Assembly (NCBI GenBank): GCA_963971305.1
Contig: OZ020304.1
Location: forward strand, 19,946,103 to 20,010,102
DNA from: Arcuatula senhousia
Lineage: Eukaryota > Mollusca > Bivalvia > Mytilida > Mytilidae
DNA length: 64,000 nucleotides
Direction of reading: 5' to 3'
Part shown: positions 23,795 through 34,756 of the stretch, piece after piece
Position numbering within the stretch: the first letter of the stretch is position 1
How the letters are laid out: each line of letters starts with the position of its first letter
Notes under the pieces: generated by a model
The model's input: only the letters and a program-made list of their open reading frames with translations
What the model was told of the DNA's origin: nothing
The model's database searches: none
Program-made: the position numbers and the translations under genes

Positions 23795-26700
23795 CTGAAA
23801 AAAAGAAATAGACAATAGTTTTGGTAAAATTATTTCATTAGCTTAAAAACAAATACAAATCAAAACCCAGTTTTAAACCTGTAGTGCAAATTAACATGTA
23901 ATGGGTGGATATGGTAGTTTTCTTAACCAGCGATTCCAACCATCTGCTCCTCTAATTTTTAGAAAAGGGTCAATAACAGAGATGGCCGGATTTCGTTAAA
24001 CAGGAAGTAGACAAGTGACAGACCTGAAATCGAATCCCACATTATGGGACCCCACACTGATGCTGTATACCAAATATCAAATGGCTGTGATTCATAGTTG
24101 CTGAGAAATTTTTTATGAAAAATTTCTTCCCCGTCCGCACGCCCGACATTCCCCATTTTATAACCCAGATTTTTCACTCTGTGAAACTCGGCCAAAAATG
24201 TACTTTGTTTGAACCATTCTGTGTTGGGTGAAACAAATCATCTTAATTCATTTGAAATCCCTAAAAATTTCAATTTTGGGATGTTTTATAAAACTACTGG
24301 GTCTGTTTTTGTCCAAACGTTTAACCTGTTTAACACCTTGATTTGTGTATATGTTTTACACATGTCATCTGTATTCATATACCTGTTGTTTCTTTGTATA
24401 GTTTGTTTTCTTCCTGGGCCTGTAAACCTTCTGGACACTTTTATTTAAGGACAAGTCATCTGAAAAAATTACAGCATACTGAAAATTTAGCTCCTTACAA
24501 TTTTTATTACAAGTAAATCATTGATTTTTGCATTACTTGACATGAAAAAATGTTCATATTATTTTTGCCTTAATTTTTACAAGTTTGGTTCTTACATGTA
24601 CTTTTTTTCAAACTCATTGAAGGAAAAATATTCCTGCACTTTGGTACTCCTTACTCCTTAGCTACCATTGCTGTCTGTACATATAAAATTAAAAAATTTA
24701 GAAAACTAAAAGAAATGGTCTTGAAAGTTACATAATCAATGTTGAAAAAAGATTGTTTTCTTTTTGTCTTGTCTGTGATATTTCAGCCATTTTACTGACA
24801 AATAAAATAGTCTTTTAATGTTGACAGAAACTTTGATTTATGTAAAAATGTACCTTCTATTTCCATGGAAAACAATTCTGGTGATGGTGGTTTAGGTTTC
24901 TGTAAACTGTCTTCCATAGACATATCATGAAATGTGTCCATTGAGGCATAATCTGATAAGGGAGTGATAGGCATCTTACGAACAGGTGACACAGGCAATG
25001 ATGTCCGCTTTACTTCTTCAAATCCAAAACATGAATCATTGTGTTTTTTAGTTAATGCCTTTGTTCTTACCATTTCATTTGGTGTAGATGTGTCTTGGAC
25101 CATTTCAGGTGAAATTTTTCCCTGAATGGATGTGTTTTTACACATTTTACCGACTACTGCACTTTGAAATGTTTCCTTCTTTGGAATTTTAACATTTGGT
25201 GTAGTACTTTCAGTAGTGTTTGTTTTTCTTTTCCTTAACTGTCTTTGAGATTCATCTACCATATTGACATCTAAATTCTGAAGTGCACCCGATGAATTTG
25301 GAATAGGAGTCTTTGGAAATTGGATCTTTTCAATAGACTCTGATAAGTCATTAAATCGAACACTTTTATTAATAGCCTCGGGTGATTTCAGTTTGTTCTT
25401 TGGTATATTTGATTTCTGCTTTGCCTCAGCTGGAGTTTTTTGTTCTGGCTTTATTTTAGGCGATTTCTTTTTAGTTTGGTTTGTTTGTTTTTTGTTGGAT
25501 TTCTTTGTTGATTTCCCTTTTCCTGATTGTGATGGAGAATCTTCAGACATTGGTTCATCTTCAAAGTCGTACGGACTACCCACAGACGATGGAGAACTTG
25601 ATGCTGTTGTGTCCTCATCTCCCTCATAACCGTATTCCTAAAACAGAATGGAACCAAATTATGATTAATCTTAAACACACACATGCCACAATTTACAAAA
25701 CTATACTCCCTTATAGCACTTCAAAACAAGAAACCAGTTAAGATTTATAAGAACTTGTACAACAGATTAAAAGAACATTTAATTGGGCAATCTATACATG
25801 CTAAAAATAAGTACTTTGCTTACAACAAAACTTTCAATTGGCTTAACTCATTTGTTCATATTAATGTTTATGATGAACTCTTTTTTTGGTGAATGTCTTT
25901 TTTGTAATTCTTTATTTTTGTATATCTGCTGACATTCATACATATATGTGAACAGTTTAAGAAATTACATCAGAATTTGCAACTCTTAATGAACATGTCA
26001 GATGAAAATAAATTCAGAATGTTATTACATGTCACCAGTCAATCCAAGATAATTCCACTTTTCTTTCATTCTCAAGTTTCTTGAGCAGAGCAGTATTTTG
26101 CAAAAGGAAGTTGGAAGCTTAATGTTCAACTCACATTATTGTTTGTCAATTTTTTCTTTGATTTCAATTCTTTACTTCCTGTATTCTGCAAGAAAAAAGT
26201 TTAAAATTAAGAGGGTAATACACATAACCAATATGCATTGAAACTGAGTATGCATCAACAACATCCTTATAATCATGATGTATGTACACACAAGCTATCA
26301 ACTTAATTTCAAACATGTTCTAAATAAAATAATGAAGAACAATATTCTACAAAACATATGTACTACAGAACAACTTTTAATACTTGTCTAGGGTTTTCAA
26401 GGCAAAACTTTTATTGAAACTCAGACAAGAACTATAGGTACATGTATGACAGTGCTTACAAGAGTGTGATGGAAGCATGTGCAGTATTTTACATTTTGTC
26501 CCCAGTCACTCTGCATGTTGGAAGGGGACATAGAAATATCTTAAGTCTTTCTCTTTCAAAAGCAATTGTTTTGAAATGACTTACTAGATATTTTTGAGAC
26601 AGTCTTGTTATAATTTCTAAAGCATTTGAACTCTCATGGTCTTCTGAAGATGATGCTGTTTCTGTAAAATAATAATGAAAATTATCAAATACAGTCTTCG

Positions 26701-29511
26701 AAATTAGGCAGGACCTACTTGAAATATCCAGTTAAAATTGGTTCGGTCCAGTTAAATTTTGCATTAATTTATAATAAACATATAGGAAAAAATTAGCAAA
26801 TTTGATGAAAATAGGCATTTGATCCACCAGACCCCACTTCCTAATTTCTTTGACTGCAAATAACCATCTAAATAATACCCTGTATGGCTGTAATTGGTAC
26901 AGTTCATAGATCTACATGTATATCATTAAATATCTGTTACAAATGTATATTTCAATAATTTTAGAACAAGTGCCAAGTGTTACAAATTTAGCAAATCCAT
27001 TTTATCAGAAATAAATAAAGAAAATAATCTAGACGTCACTTTATTGTCCTTCCAAAAACGCCATTAAACAAAGTGTGTCTTTAAAACCCAAAAACAATCC
27101 CGGACATCAAATCCGTATTTTCACAATGTACAAACTAATAAATGAATGAATTATAATGAATACAACAAGCGACAAAAAGAATATACAAAATTTAACATAT
27201 AATTATATAACATCCCCCGGCCCCCGCCAAAATAAAAAAATTCCTATAATTTTTTCAAATGTGAAATTTTGCGGTCTCACTTAACTAGTACGTGACAAAA
27301 ACTGTGGCAATACAATAAAGTTCAACGAATGATAGTACCATCTCTTACAATAATTGCTATAATATTGTGGATATATGCTTCCATTTCACCTACAAATGTA
27401 TCAGGGTCTTACATGTATGATTGTTATCTTTAACGTCAAAATACGTGGTAAATAACTTAAACGCTGATATGAAAATACCACAAACGCTAACTACTGGTAT
27501 ATATCTTGAACTACAGTGATCAAGTTTAAACACTTTTATATGTTAAGATATCACTAGAGACCTTTACTCTTACATTATAGACTATGCTAAAAGAGGTGGA
27601 AATATACAGTACACCAAGAGACTTTCCGTGACTGAACACTGACATAGACATCAAACATAATCCTTTAGACCTTCTACCACTGACATGATACCACTAAGTC
27701 AGAACTACAAAGGGTAATAAAACTGCTGTGTTGGTCAAGGTTTACGACCTTTTATCCTATTGATGTTTTCCTGTCATAAAAATTACCTATTGCAATTATA
27801 TTGCTCATATCCTGTACAGGTAAAAATTTCACCAAGAATAGTTAGGCCACCTGGGGTTTTATGACCCCTAATTAGACCAACTACTGTGAAAAGTTAATCC
27901 TTACCACCAAAAGAGTGGGAATGTCTATGTCAGTGTTCAGTCATGGAAAGTCTCTTGGTGTACTGTACAACTATCGCACACACGCTCACACACAAAAGAA
28001 TTAAGGATATCCATGGAAATTTACAATAATACGCCTAACCTCTCTCACAACTCGACCACTCAAAGCAGAGCCCGGGTTCTCCACCATGTAACGAATTTAG
28101 CAAATCCATTTTATCAGAAATAAATAAAGAAAATAATCTAGACGTCACTTTATTGTCCTTCCAAAAACGCCATTAAACAAAGTGTGTCTTTAAAACCCAA
28201 AAACAATCCCGGACATCAGATCCGTATTTTCACAATGTACAAACTAATAAATGAATGAATTATAATGAATACAACAAGTGACAAAAAGAATATACAAAAT
28301 TTAACATATAATTATATAACACAAGATTATATTTGTTTTTTGTATTTATGATGCTTGACCACTTTTGTGATATGTTAAAAGGAAAATCATGTCTAGCAAT
28401 ATATATTACCTAGATGAAATAAAAAGTAATGTCATGAGCAGCTCAAAAAAACTTGACAGCTATGAATGCTACATGTATTTTTGACCTTCAAATGGCCATA
28501 CCCCTAATATGAGAAAGACATTGCCTTAAAAGCTCGCGTAGATAATTCCATTGAAAATTTCGAATTATGCCTGGGACGAGATAATTTGGGACGATGTATT
28601 ACTATTTCCCGCAATTTTTCAGCACGCGCAGACATTTTCGAAAACTTCCAAAAAATCGAATGTTTCCGGACAGAACGATTTTTCTTCCATAGTATTTTGA
28701 GTCTCGTGCAATTTGGCATACTTTCTACATTAGAGAGCTCGCTACGCTCGCATATGAGGTGTCAGAGACATCTGAAATTTTAACCCATTGGAAACTTTTG
28801 TAGAGCTATATGGGCTGAAATGACGGTTTAAGCAAGAAACAGCTTTTATTATCTATCTTCTTTACTTTATTATTTCTATACTATCGTAGGAATTTTCTCT
28901 GTGACGTCAGAACTTACCTGTGGCATATTTTTGAAAGGCAAAAAGACAATAGAACTGTGTTGAAAAATGTCTTTAAAATGTTGAGGATAATTTTGAATCT
29001 GTATAAATTTATTTATTCGTGTTAGGGCACACACCATTTAATAGACGATAAAGCGATGTGATCATGTGGAATAGGTGTACGTGACACAACCACCATTAAA
29101 TAAGTATGTAAGTTTATTTGTCCTGTTTTAAATCAAATAACGCGTGAAGAAATATCCATCACTTTAAAATGAAGGGTCATTAGAAGAAATTTGCTTATCC
29201 ACGACCCGAAGATACAGGTGAATACATTCAAGTCTAAACAAACAAAAGCAGGTGCCCGAGACAACACCAACAACAACAAATTGTTTATTTGCCAATCATG
29301 GCGCCCACATGGAGCAGTGAAATTACAATTAAGTAAACAAACAAAAAAGAACAATATTAAATTATCAATGATTGTTTTTATGTTTTTACTTCCCTTGTAT
29401 CTAGCTAAGATATAATTATTATTGCAGTAAATATGATGATTATCAACCTGCTAATTCATTTTCTCTTTTCTTTCTTGTCCTTTTTGACCCTTTATTCGTC
29501 TTAGATGGCAT
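23699..29511 (-). CDS. CDCA5: Sororin (cohesin protector), six coding exons, 367 residues
   Basis: Sororin binds PDS5 on chromatin, opposes WAPL and keeps sister chromatids joined until mitosis. I assembled six minus-strand exons: 29448-29511, 26585-26661, 26135-26185, 24854-25637, 24428-24459 and 23699-23794. All are GT-AG, phases agree, and the total is 1104 nt. An in-frame TAA lies 9 nt before the ATG. Two family signatures are visible: C267-FGFE-271 (the FGF motif used against WAPL) and the C-terminal box (Q342-W343, then EFEAIESFELSIEQD to the end). The middle is basic and disordered, with many SP/TP sites consistent with mitotic kinase control. At 367 residues it is longer than the human protein (about 250). 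The N-terminal KKRENE may be a weak KEN-like degron. That point is speculative. Confidence 0.85.
23955..24150 (-). repeat. Decayed family-2 monomer in sororin intron 5
   Basis: CAGGAAGTAGA, ACCTGAAA, CATTATGGGACCCC, ATACCAAATATCAAA and TGCTGAGAAATTT are the inverted counterparts of the monomer at 44400-44560 (TACTTCCTG, CCCATATGGTGGG, TTTCTCAGCAAC). It is a solitary relic. Confidence 0.5.
24428..24459 (-). CDS. CDCA5: Sororin exon 5: 32-nt micro-exon
   Basis: The acceptor TTTTTTCAG and the donor AAG/GTTTAC flank 32 nt that encode, with one base from exon 4, DDLSLNKSVQK. It is needed: exon 4 ends in phase 1 and exon 6 must be read in phase 0. Joining them directly gives a stop after eight codons. 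32 nt exactly converts phase 1 to phase 0. Confidence 0.7.
26985..28321. repeat. 228-bp near-identical direct repeats flanking 881 bp, in sororin intron 1
   Basis: Positions 26985-27212 and 28094-28321 are the same length and differ at only two positions by my reading (CATCAAATCC/CATCAGATCC and CAAGCGAC/CAAGTGAC). Both start AATTTAGCAAATCC and end AATTATATAACA. The ends lack TG...CA, so an LTR reading is weak. A recent tandem duplication of about 1109 bp or an assembly duplication fits better. Confidence 0.85.
27605..27967. repeat. 47-bp inverted repeat with 269-bp loop
   Basis: The arms 27605-27651 and 27921-27967 match at 46 of 47 positions when one is reverse-complemented (outer end TACAGTACACCAAGAGACTT). 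No flanking target duplication was found. It lies wholly inside the 881-bp segment between the direct repeats. Confidence 0.8.
28735..28862 (-). repeat. Solitary relic of the 155-bp satellite monomer
   Basis: ACTTTTGTAGAGCTATATGG, GCTGAAATGACGGTTTAAGC and AAGAAACAGCTTTTATTATC track the monomer of 17207-18735. It lies about 600 bp downstream of the sororin start, in intron 1. Confidence 0.5.
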
Positions 29512-29532
29512 TTTGTTTTACTTGAAATCACA

Positions 29533-29570
29533 TTCAAAAATGGCGCTCCATAAATGCGCATGCGTGTTTG
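29533..29570 (-). promoter_or_regulatory. Candidate sororin core promoter elements (NRF1-like and YY1-like)
   Basis: ATGCGCATGCGT (29554-29565) is close to the palindromic NRF1 site. AAAAATGGCGC (about 29536-29546) resembles a YY1 site. They sit 25-55 bases upstream of the sororin ATG, a usual place for such sites in TATA-less housekeeping promoters. The factor assignment is inference from motif shape. Confidence 0.35.
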
Positions 29571-29576
29571 ATTGAA

Positions 29577-30352
29577 AATGCTAAAAGAAAGAACCTTCTT
29601 TACGACCAAGCTTCCTATTTCCAGAAAGTTTTCATTGAAATAGACAAAAAAATGATTTATTGTAGGCTTATTTCATAATTTATGCTTTTCTATTCTTATG
29701 TTATTTTTATTATAGATTAATTAATTAATGCAATTAATTAATAGAAATTTCTTTTTATTTAATTTTTTTTTTTATTTAATTGACTTAATTTAATTTTATT
29801 TAAAATGCTAAAAGAAAGAAAAGATTGATTGATTGATTGTTGGTTGTTTAGTGTCCCGTCGGCGATATTTCAGCCATAATCGGGACATCAACATGTTATA
29901 ATAATTAAATCAAAATTAGAAATAAAACGGAGTCAAAAGACCGTACATAAAACAAAAGGTATGAAAAGACGAACTGATAAAAAGCAAACTAATTAAAAAT
30001 GAACAAACTAAAATATAAAACTAATTATAAGGAAACAATAACAAAAACAACACAAAAGCGATGCAAATTATACTATAAAACAGTAATTCTTCAAGAACAG
30101 ATCTATATTTTTGAATACAGTCCAATTTCCTTCAAAAATGATAAAATGACATCGGTATCTTCATTACGACCAAGCTTCCTATTTCCAGAAAGTTTTCATT
30201 GAAATAGACAAAAAAATGATTTATTGTTGGCTTATTTCATAATTTATGCTTTTCTATTCTTATGTTATTTTTACTATAGATTAATTAATTTAATGCAATT
30301 AATTAATAGAAATTTCTTTTTATTTAATTCTAATTTTTTTTATTTAATTGAC
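29577..30352. repeat. Tandem duplication (about 190-225 bp) split by a 344-bp insert, upstream of sororin
   Basis: TACGACCAAGCTTCCTATTT through ATTGACT occurs at about 29602-29790 and again at 30166-30350, nearly unchanged. AAAATGCTAAAAGAAAGAA occurs at 29577 and 29802. The insert (about 29821-30164) starts with (GATT)n and contains GTGTCCCGTCGGCGATATTT. The most economical reading is duplication followed by insertion into the second copy. Confidence 0.65.
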
Positions 30353-30654
30353 TGAGTAATTATTCTTGGTAAATAATATAAATGAATTATTCTTTATTAA
30401 CTTAAACTATTACAGTTTATCAGCATAATAACTGTACATCAGACAGTATAGACTAGTATAGTTATATAGCAGTAATACATGTATAAACCTCAGAAATTTT
30501 CGTTACAATACATTAAACTTAAACATTATTTCTAATCTTAAACATAGGTAATCTATCGATAACGAAGGTCATCTCGTTGCACATTATTGTCACCAAGTGG
30601 GAATTGACTTTAACTTTTCAAAATTTTTAGTGCACAATCCAGTCAAAAAGAGGT

Positions 30655-31190
30655 CACAGCCAGCATCTGAGGCATGCATCTTGCTGACCATCTCTAGGTG
30701 CACCTTACCATACCACTTAAGATGATGTGGTATTTGTCGGTAAGTGGGTATAGACTTGAACCATTCTTCTGTAAGCCAGCATCCGAAGCATGCATTGTGC
30801 TAAGCATCGCTAAGTACACCTACCATACCAGTATCATTGATGCGGCACTTGTCAGTAAGCAGGAATGGACTTTAGCCATTCTTTTGTAAGTGGTCATCAA
30901 TGTGGAAAACGTAGGTCACAGCCAGCATCCGAAGCATGCATTGTGCTAAGCATCTCTAGGTGCACCTACCATACCAATAACATTGATGTGGCACTTGTCA
31001 GTAAGCGGGAATGGACTTTAAATTAACCACTCTTCTGTAAGTGGTCATCCATGCGGAAAATATAGGTCACAACTAGCATCCGAGGCATGCATTGTGCTAA
31101 GCATCACAAGGTGCACCTACCATAGCAATATCATTGATGTGGCACTTGTCAGTAAGCGGGAATGGATCTTAACCATTCCTCTGTAAGTTT
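30655..31190. repeat. Four tandem units of 115-155 bp
   Basis: CCAGCATC(C/T)GAGGCATGCAT-like starts occur near 30660, 30776, 30920 and 31073, each with GCTAAGCATC, GTGCACCTACCATA, GTGGCACTTGTC and GTAAGCGGGAATGGAC. It is non-coding. Positions 31191-31543 show nothing I can name. Confidence 0.7.
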
Positions 31191-33518
31191 AAAATTACGA
31201 TGACAACAGGGATACATTTTTATATTAAAAAAAAAACCCGGAAAAGTGGAAGTCAAGATGACTTGGACATCGGCTGAGAAACCACCCAGTGGGAAAGGGC
31301 GTCAAAGCCAGGCCCTAAAAAAAGTCTCCTGTCGCCAGGAAAAGAGACCAACATAGGTTAGACCGGTAAAAGGAAACTAATAAGGCCTTTGTATCCGAGG
31401 TGAAGACACAGACCTCGCAGACCACACAGGCAACTCAGGCAACCACCTCAACACAATTTCAAGGACAAGGAACGACGGACAGCGGGATCAGATGTGGACA
31501 CAAAACCCAAGTAGACACATGGACCCAGGCCCCGTACTTAAAACAAGAGGCTCCCAGGAGCCTGAATCGCTCACCTGAACTACACAGATACAGATATTTG
31601 TAGATATTATTGTGCTTAACCATATGCGATTTAAATTTATGAAATATCTTGGTTAGTTTTCAAAATATTGGGTTTAACAAGTGCAAATTTGGCAAAAATT
31701 AGGAAAAAGAACAATAACTCCCACATCAGCAGTCAGATCTTATCCAAAATTTCAGGACAGGTAGATCTTAATATGCTTATCACTTTTGATTCTTGCACAA
31801 TTTTGATATCTGAAACCAGTTTTGAGTTATAAGCAAAAAAATGAAATTTGCCCCTATGTTCTATTTTTAGCCATGGTGGCCATGTTTTTTTACAAATCAA
31901 AAATCTGAACGATAGAGCTATCAAACAGTGTGCCATGTTAAGATGCCGTTGGTCTTACCGTTTCAGACAAGTCAGGGGAAAAGAAATGAACAATTGTAAA
32001 TATTGACGCTTTAAGGGCCATAACTCCTAAAAGAAATGGTTCTACAGCTTTGACCTAATTACATGAATTGTAGATCTTGATGTGCTTAATCATATGCAAT
32101 TTGAATGTTTGAAATATCTTGTATAGTTTTCAAGATATAGGGCTCAATAAGTGAAAATTTTGAAAAAATCCTGAAAAAGGGCAATAACACCTATGTCGTT
32201 TGTTGGATCTTCTTGAAAATTTCAGAGCAGGTAGATCTTGAGATGCTTATTACTTTTGTCTCCCATCAAAATTTTGATATCTGTTACCATTTTTGAGTTA
32301 TTTGCAAAAAACTGTAATTTGACCCCTATGTTCTATTTAAAGCCATGGAGGCCATATTTTTTGACAAATCAAAAATCCGAACGATAGAATTGTAGCATTA
32401 ATACTATTAAACAACTGTGCCAAGTTTGATTGAAGTTGGATGTATGGTGTCAGACAAGTTAATCTTTGAAATTCAGGGTAAAAGTAATGAAAAATGGCAA
32501 ATTTTAACGCTTTAAGGGCCATAACTCCTAAAAGAAATGGTTCTACAGCTTTGACCTAATTACATGAAATGTAGATCTTGATGTGCTTAATCATATGCAA
32601 TTTGAATTTTTAAAATATCTTGTATAGTTTTCAAGATATAAGGCTAAATAAGTGCAAAATTTTGAAAAAATCCAGAAAAAGGGCAATGACTCCTACATCA
32701 GTTGTTGGATCTTCTTGAAAATTTCAGGGCAGGTAGATCTTGAGGTGCTGATCACTTTTATCCTATGCCAGAATTTTGATATCTGCATGTTACTGTTTTT
32801 GAGTTATTTGCAAAAAACTGTAATTTGACCCCCTATGTTCTATTTTTAGCCATGGCGGCCATGTTTTTGAACGAATCAAAAATCCCCACGCTAGTTTTAT
32901 AGTACGGCGGCCAGGTAGAGAAAAGAGGCTTATTTTTAGAGTTTAATGGGCATCAATATTATAGGGCTGATTTTTTGCCAGTGTTTTCTACAATATCTAT
33001 ATTTTCAATTTTGTGAGGTTGTACATTATTCGTAATGCACGTTTTTGAAAAATTTGGATTTTTAGAAGGGGGGTCAAAAATACGTTCCTTTACCTATGTA
33101 TAAAAGACCAAATTATTTTGCTCTTGTTTAGTATTTCGCTCATTGTTACTTATGTTTAGAATTATCTGAGATAATTAAACTAAGTTTAGTTTTAATTTTC
33201 TCAGGAATTATTCAATGCCTAAACTTAACGAAAATAACAAATAGACAGAAATTTGTACAAATTTTGCCTGTTTAATTTCTCTCAATAATTTGCTTACAAA
33301 ATGCCTGTTATTTAAGCTTATCTTTCGTATTTATTTACAAATGTTTATATTTACGCGTTTTTTGAATATAAAAATTTAAAGAACATTGTTGTTGTCGCTT
33401 ACCTGCAAAATTGTATTGTAATTGTAAGTGTAATAGCGATTTTATAACCCTATATCATATATTTAAGTATTAATTAATATAGTCTTTTTAAATATGCATT
33501 ATAGGACAAAGCACACTA

Positions 33519-33617
33519 CCTATATCGCATACCCTATATCGCACCCCCTATATCGCACCTCTTACCCTATATCGCACCCCCTATATCACACTCCTTACCC
33601 TATATCGCACCCCTATA
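33519..33617. repeat. CCCTATATCGCACC tandem repeat
   Basis: About seven imperfect copies of a 13-15-bp unit (CCCTATATCGCAC). An apparent His/Tyr/Pro-rich reading frame here is only the repeat translated. Confidence 0.8.
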
Positions 33618-33650
33618 CAAAATATCAATATTTTATTCTATATGATATAA

Positions 33651-33790
33651 TGAACATTACATGGCAAAATCTGCATAACATGCTGTATTAACCCTCGACC
33701 TATATCATACCTCGGGCCGTTGGCCCTCGGTATGATATAGGTGTCTCGGGTAAATACAGCATATGATACAGATTTTGCCATGTATTATTC
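33651..33790. repeat. About 140-bp imperfect palindrome
   Basis: The left arm (TACATGGCAAAATCTG, ATGCTGTATTAACCC, ACCTATATCATACC) and right arm (GGTATGATATAGGT, GGGTAAATACAGCAT, CAGATTTTGCCATGTA) are inverted copies around CTCGGGCCGTTGGCCCTC. It is probably another miniature element inside the 3.5-kb transposon. Confidence 0.75.
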
Positions 33791-34011
33791 AGTATTTAAT
33801 AATGCGTGATCAATGATCTTTTTAAAGGTACATTTTACGGATTTGATACCCGTGTACACGTTTATATTGAAGGTACTCGCACAAGATCCGTGGCCTTTCA
33901 TAACACGTTCGAATTTGTGACCTTAAATGAGCCTTAAATATTGAATATCTTTGTGTAGTCCTTTTCACTTTTCTTTAGATAGTCACAGATAGTGATGTAG
34001 CTAGTTTTCTT

Positions 34012-34756
34012 TTGTTCTTAAGTTTGAATGAATCGATTTTGTTTTCATTGTTTATTGTTTGTGTTTTGTATAATAAAGAAGTCAAAGGCTTAGAAATATA
34101 TTCCGAAATGTCCGATGTTAGCTCAGTCAAATTCGGCCCAATATCTTCAAAAAAGCCCATGTTTGCTCTGATAGATTGGGAAAAGTGCATAATTTGCCAG
34201 GATGATTATCCTGAAAAGAACCTGTATATTATGATGACATCTAGAGGCAAACAAACCTTTCAAAATGCTGTTAAAAACAGAAAAGTTGAAATATTTTCAA
34301 GACTTAACTTTGAGTTAGATTGTATTGATAACTTGACATTAGATGACAAAGCGTTGAAATACCACAAATCGTGTTACGCAACATATACTAGCAAGCGAAA
34401 TTTTGAAGACAATCGCTATTACTTCGAAAACTGACAAAGAACTTGAACCCGAACTAAAATTACGCAAGGGTAGCACGTCAGGGGAAAGTTCTGTGTCTCA
34501 TGCGGGGGAATATTCTGTGTCTCGGGCTGTGGAAAGTTCTTTGTCTGGGGCAGGGGAAAGTTCTGTTTCTTTCTCTACTTTTCAACGGTCAAATAACAAA
34601 ATGTTTGCCAATTTTGTAAACAAAAATGGTACAAAAAAAGAAAGGAAGTTTCGTAAAATTGAAACAGTTGAGCGCGTAAACAAAGTTCTTGATGCGGCCA
34701 ATCAAAAGCGTGACTTCGACATGATACAGTGCGTTCAAAATGATAGGTTTTTTTAG
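34012..34756 (+). pseudogene. Broken zinc-binding-domain gene inside the 3.5-kb transposon
   Basis: The first frame (34012-34434, up to 140 residues) has a Trp-Glu-Lys-Cys start and a C59-x2-C62 ... H118-x2-C121 arrangement with CIICQDDYPEKN and KYHKSCYATYTSKRN. This resembles the Cys/His modules of large uncharacterised invertebrate proteins linked to mobile elements. A stop at 34432-34434 ends it. The next frame (34403-34756) overlaps it, carries Ser/Glu-rich GESSVS-type repeats, then NKNGTKKERKFRKIETVERV, which looks like a second module whose cysteines are lost. A frameshift near 34410 and truncation near 34756 are the simplest explanation. No catalytic domain is present and the function is unknown. 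Confidence 0.5.

Noticed and set aside
24209..24448. 79-codon plus-strand open frame
   Set aside because: It lies in sororin intron 5 and over its micro-exon on the opposite strand. It is hydrophobic and low in complexity, with no splice or start context.
26985..28321. LTR retrotransposon with 228-bp LTRs
   Set aside because: The repeats lack TG...CA ends. There is no primer-binding site or polypurine tract next to them, and the 881-bp interior encodes nothing.
31400..31603. 67-codon open frame rich in Thr/Gln
   Set aside because: It has a biased composition and runs into the tail of a family-1 element. No domain was recognised.
33494..33691. His/Tyr/Pro-rich open frame
   Set aside because: It is the CCCTATATCGCAC tandem repeat translated.
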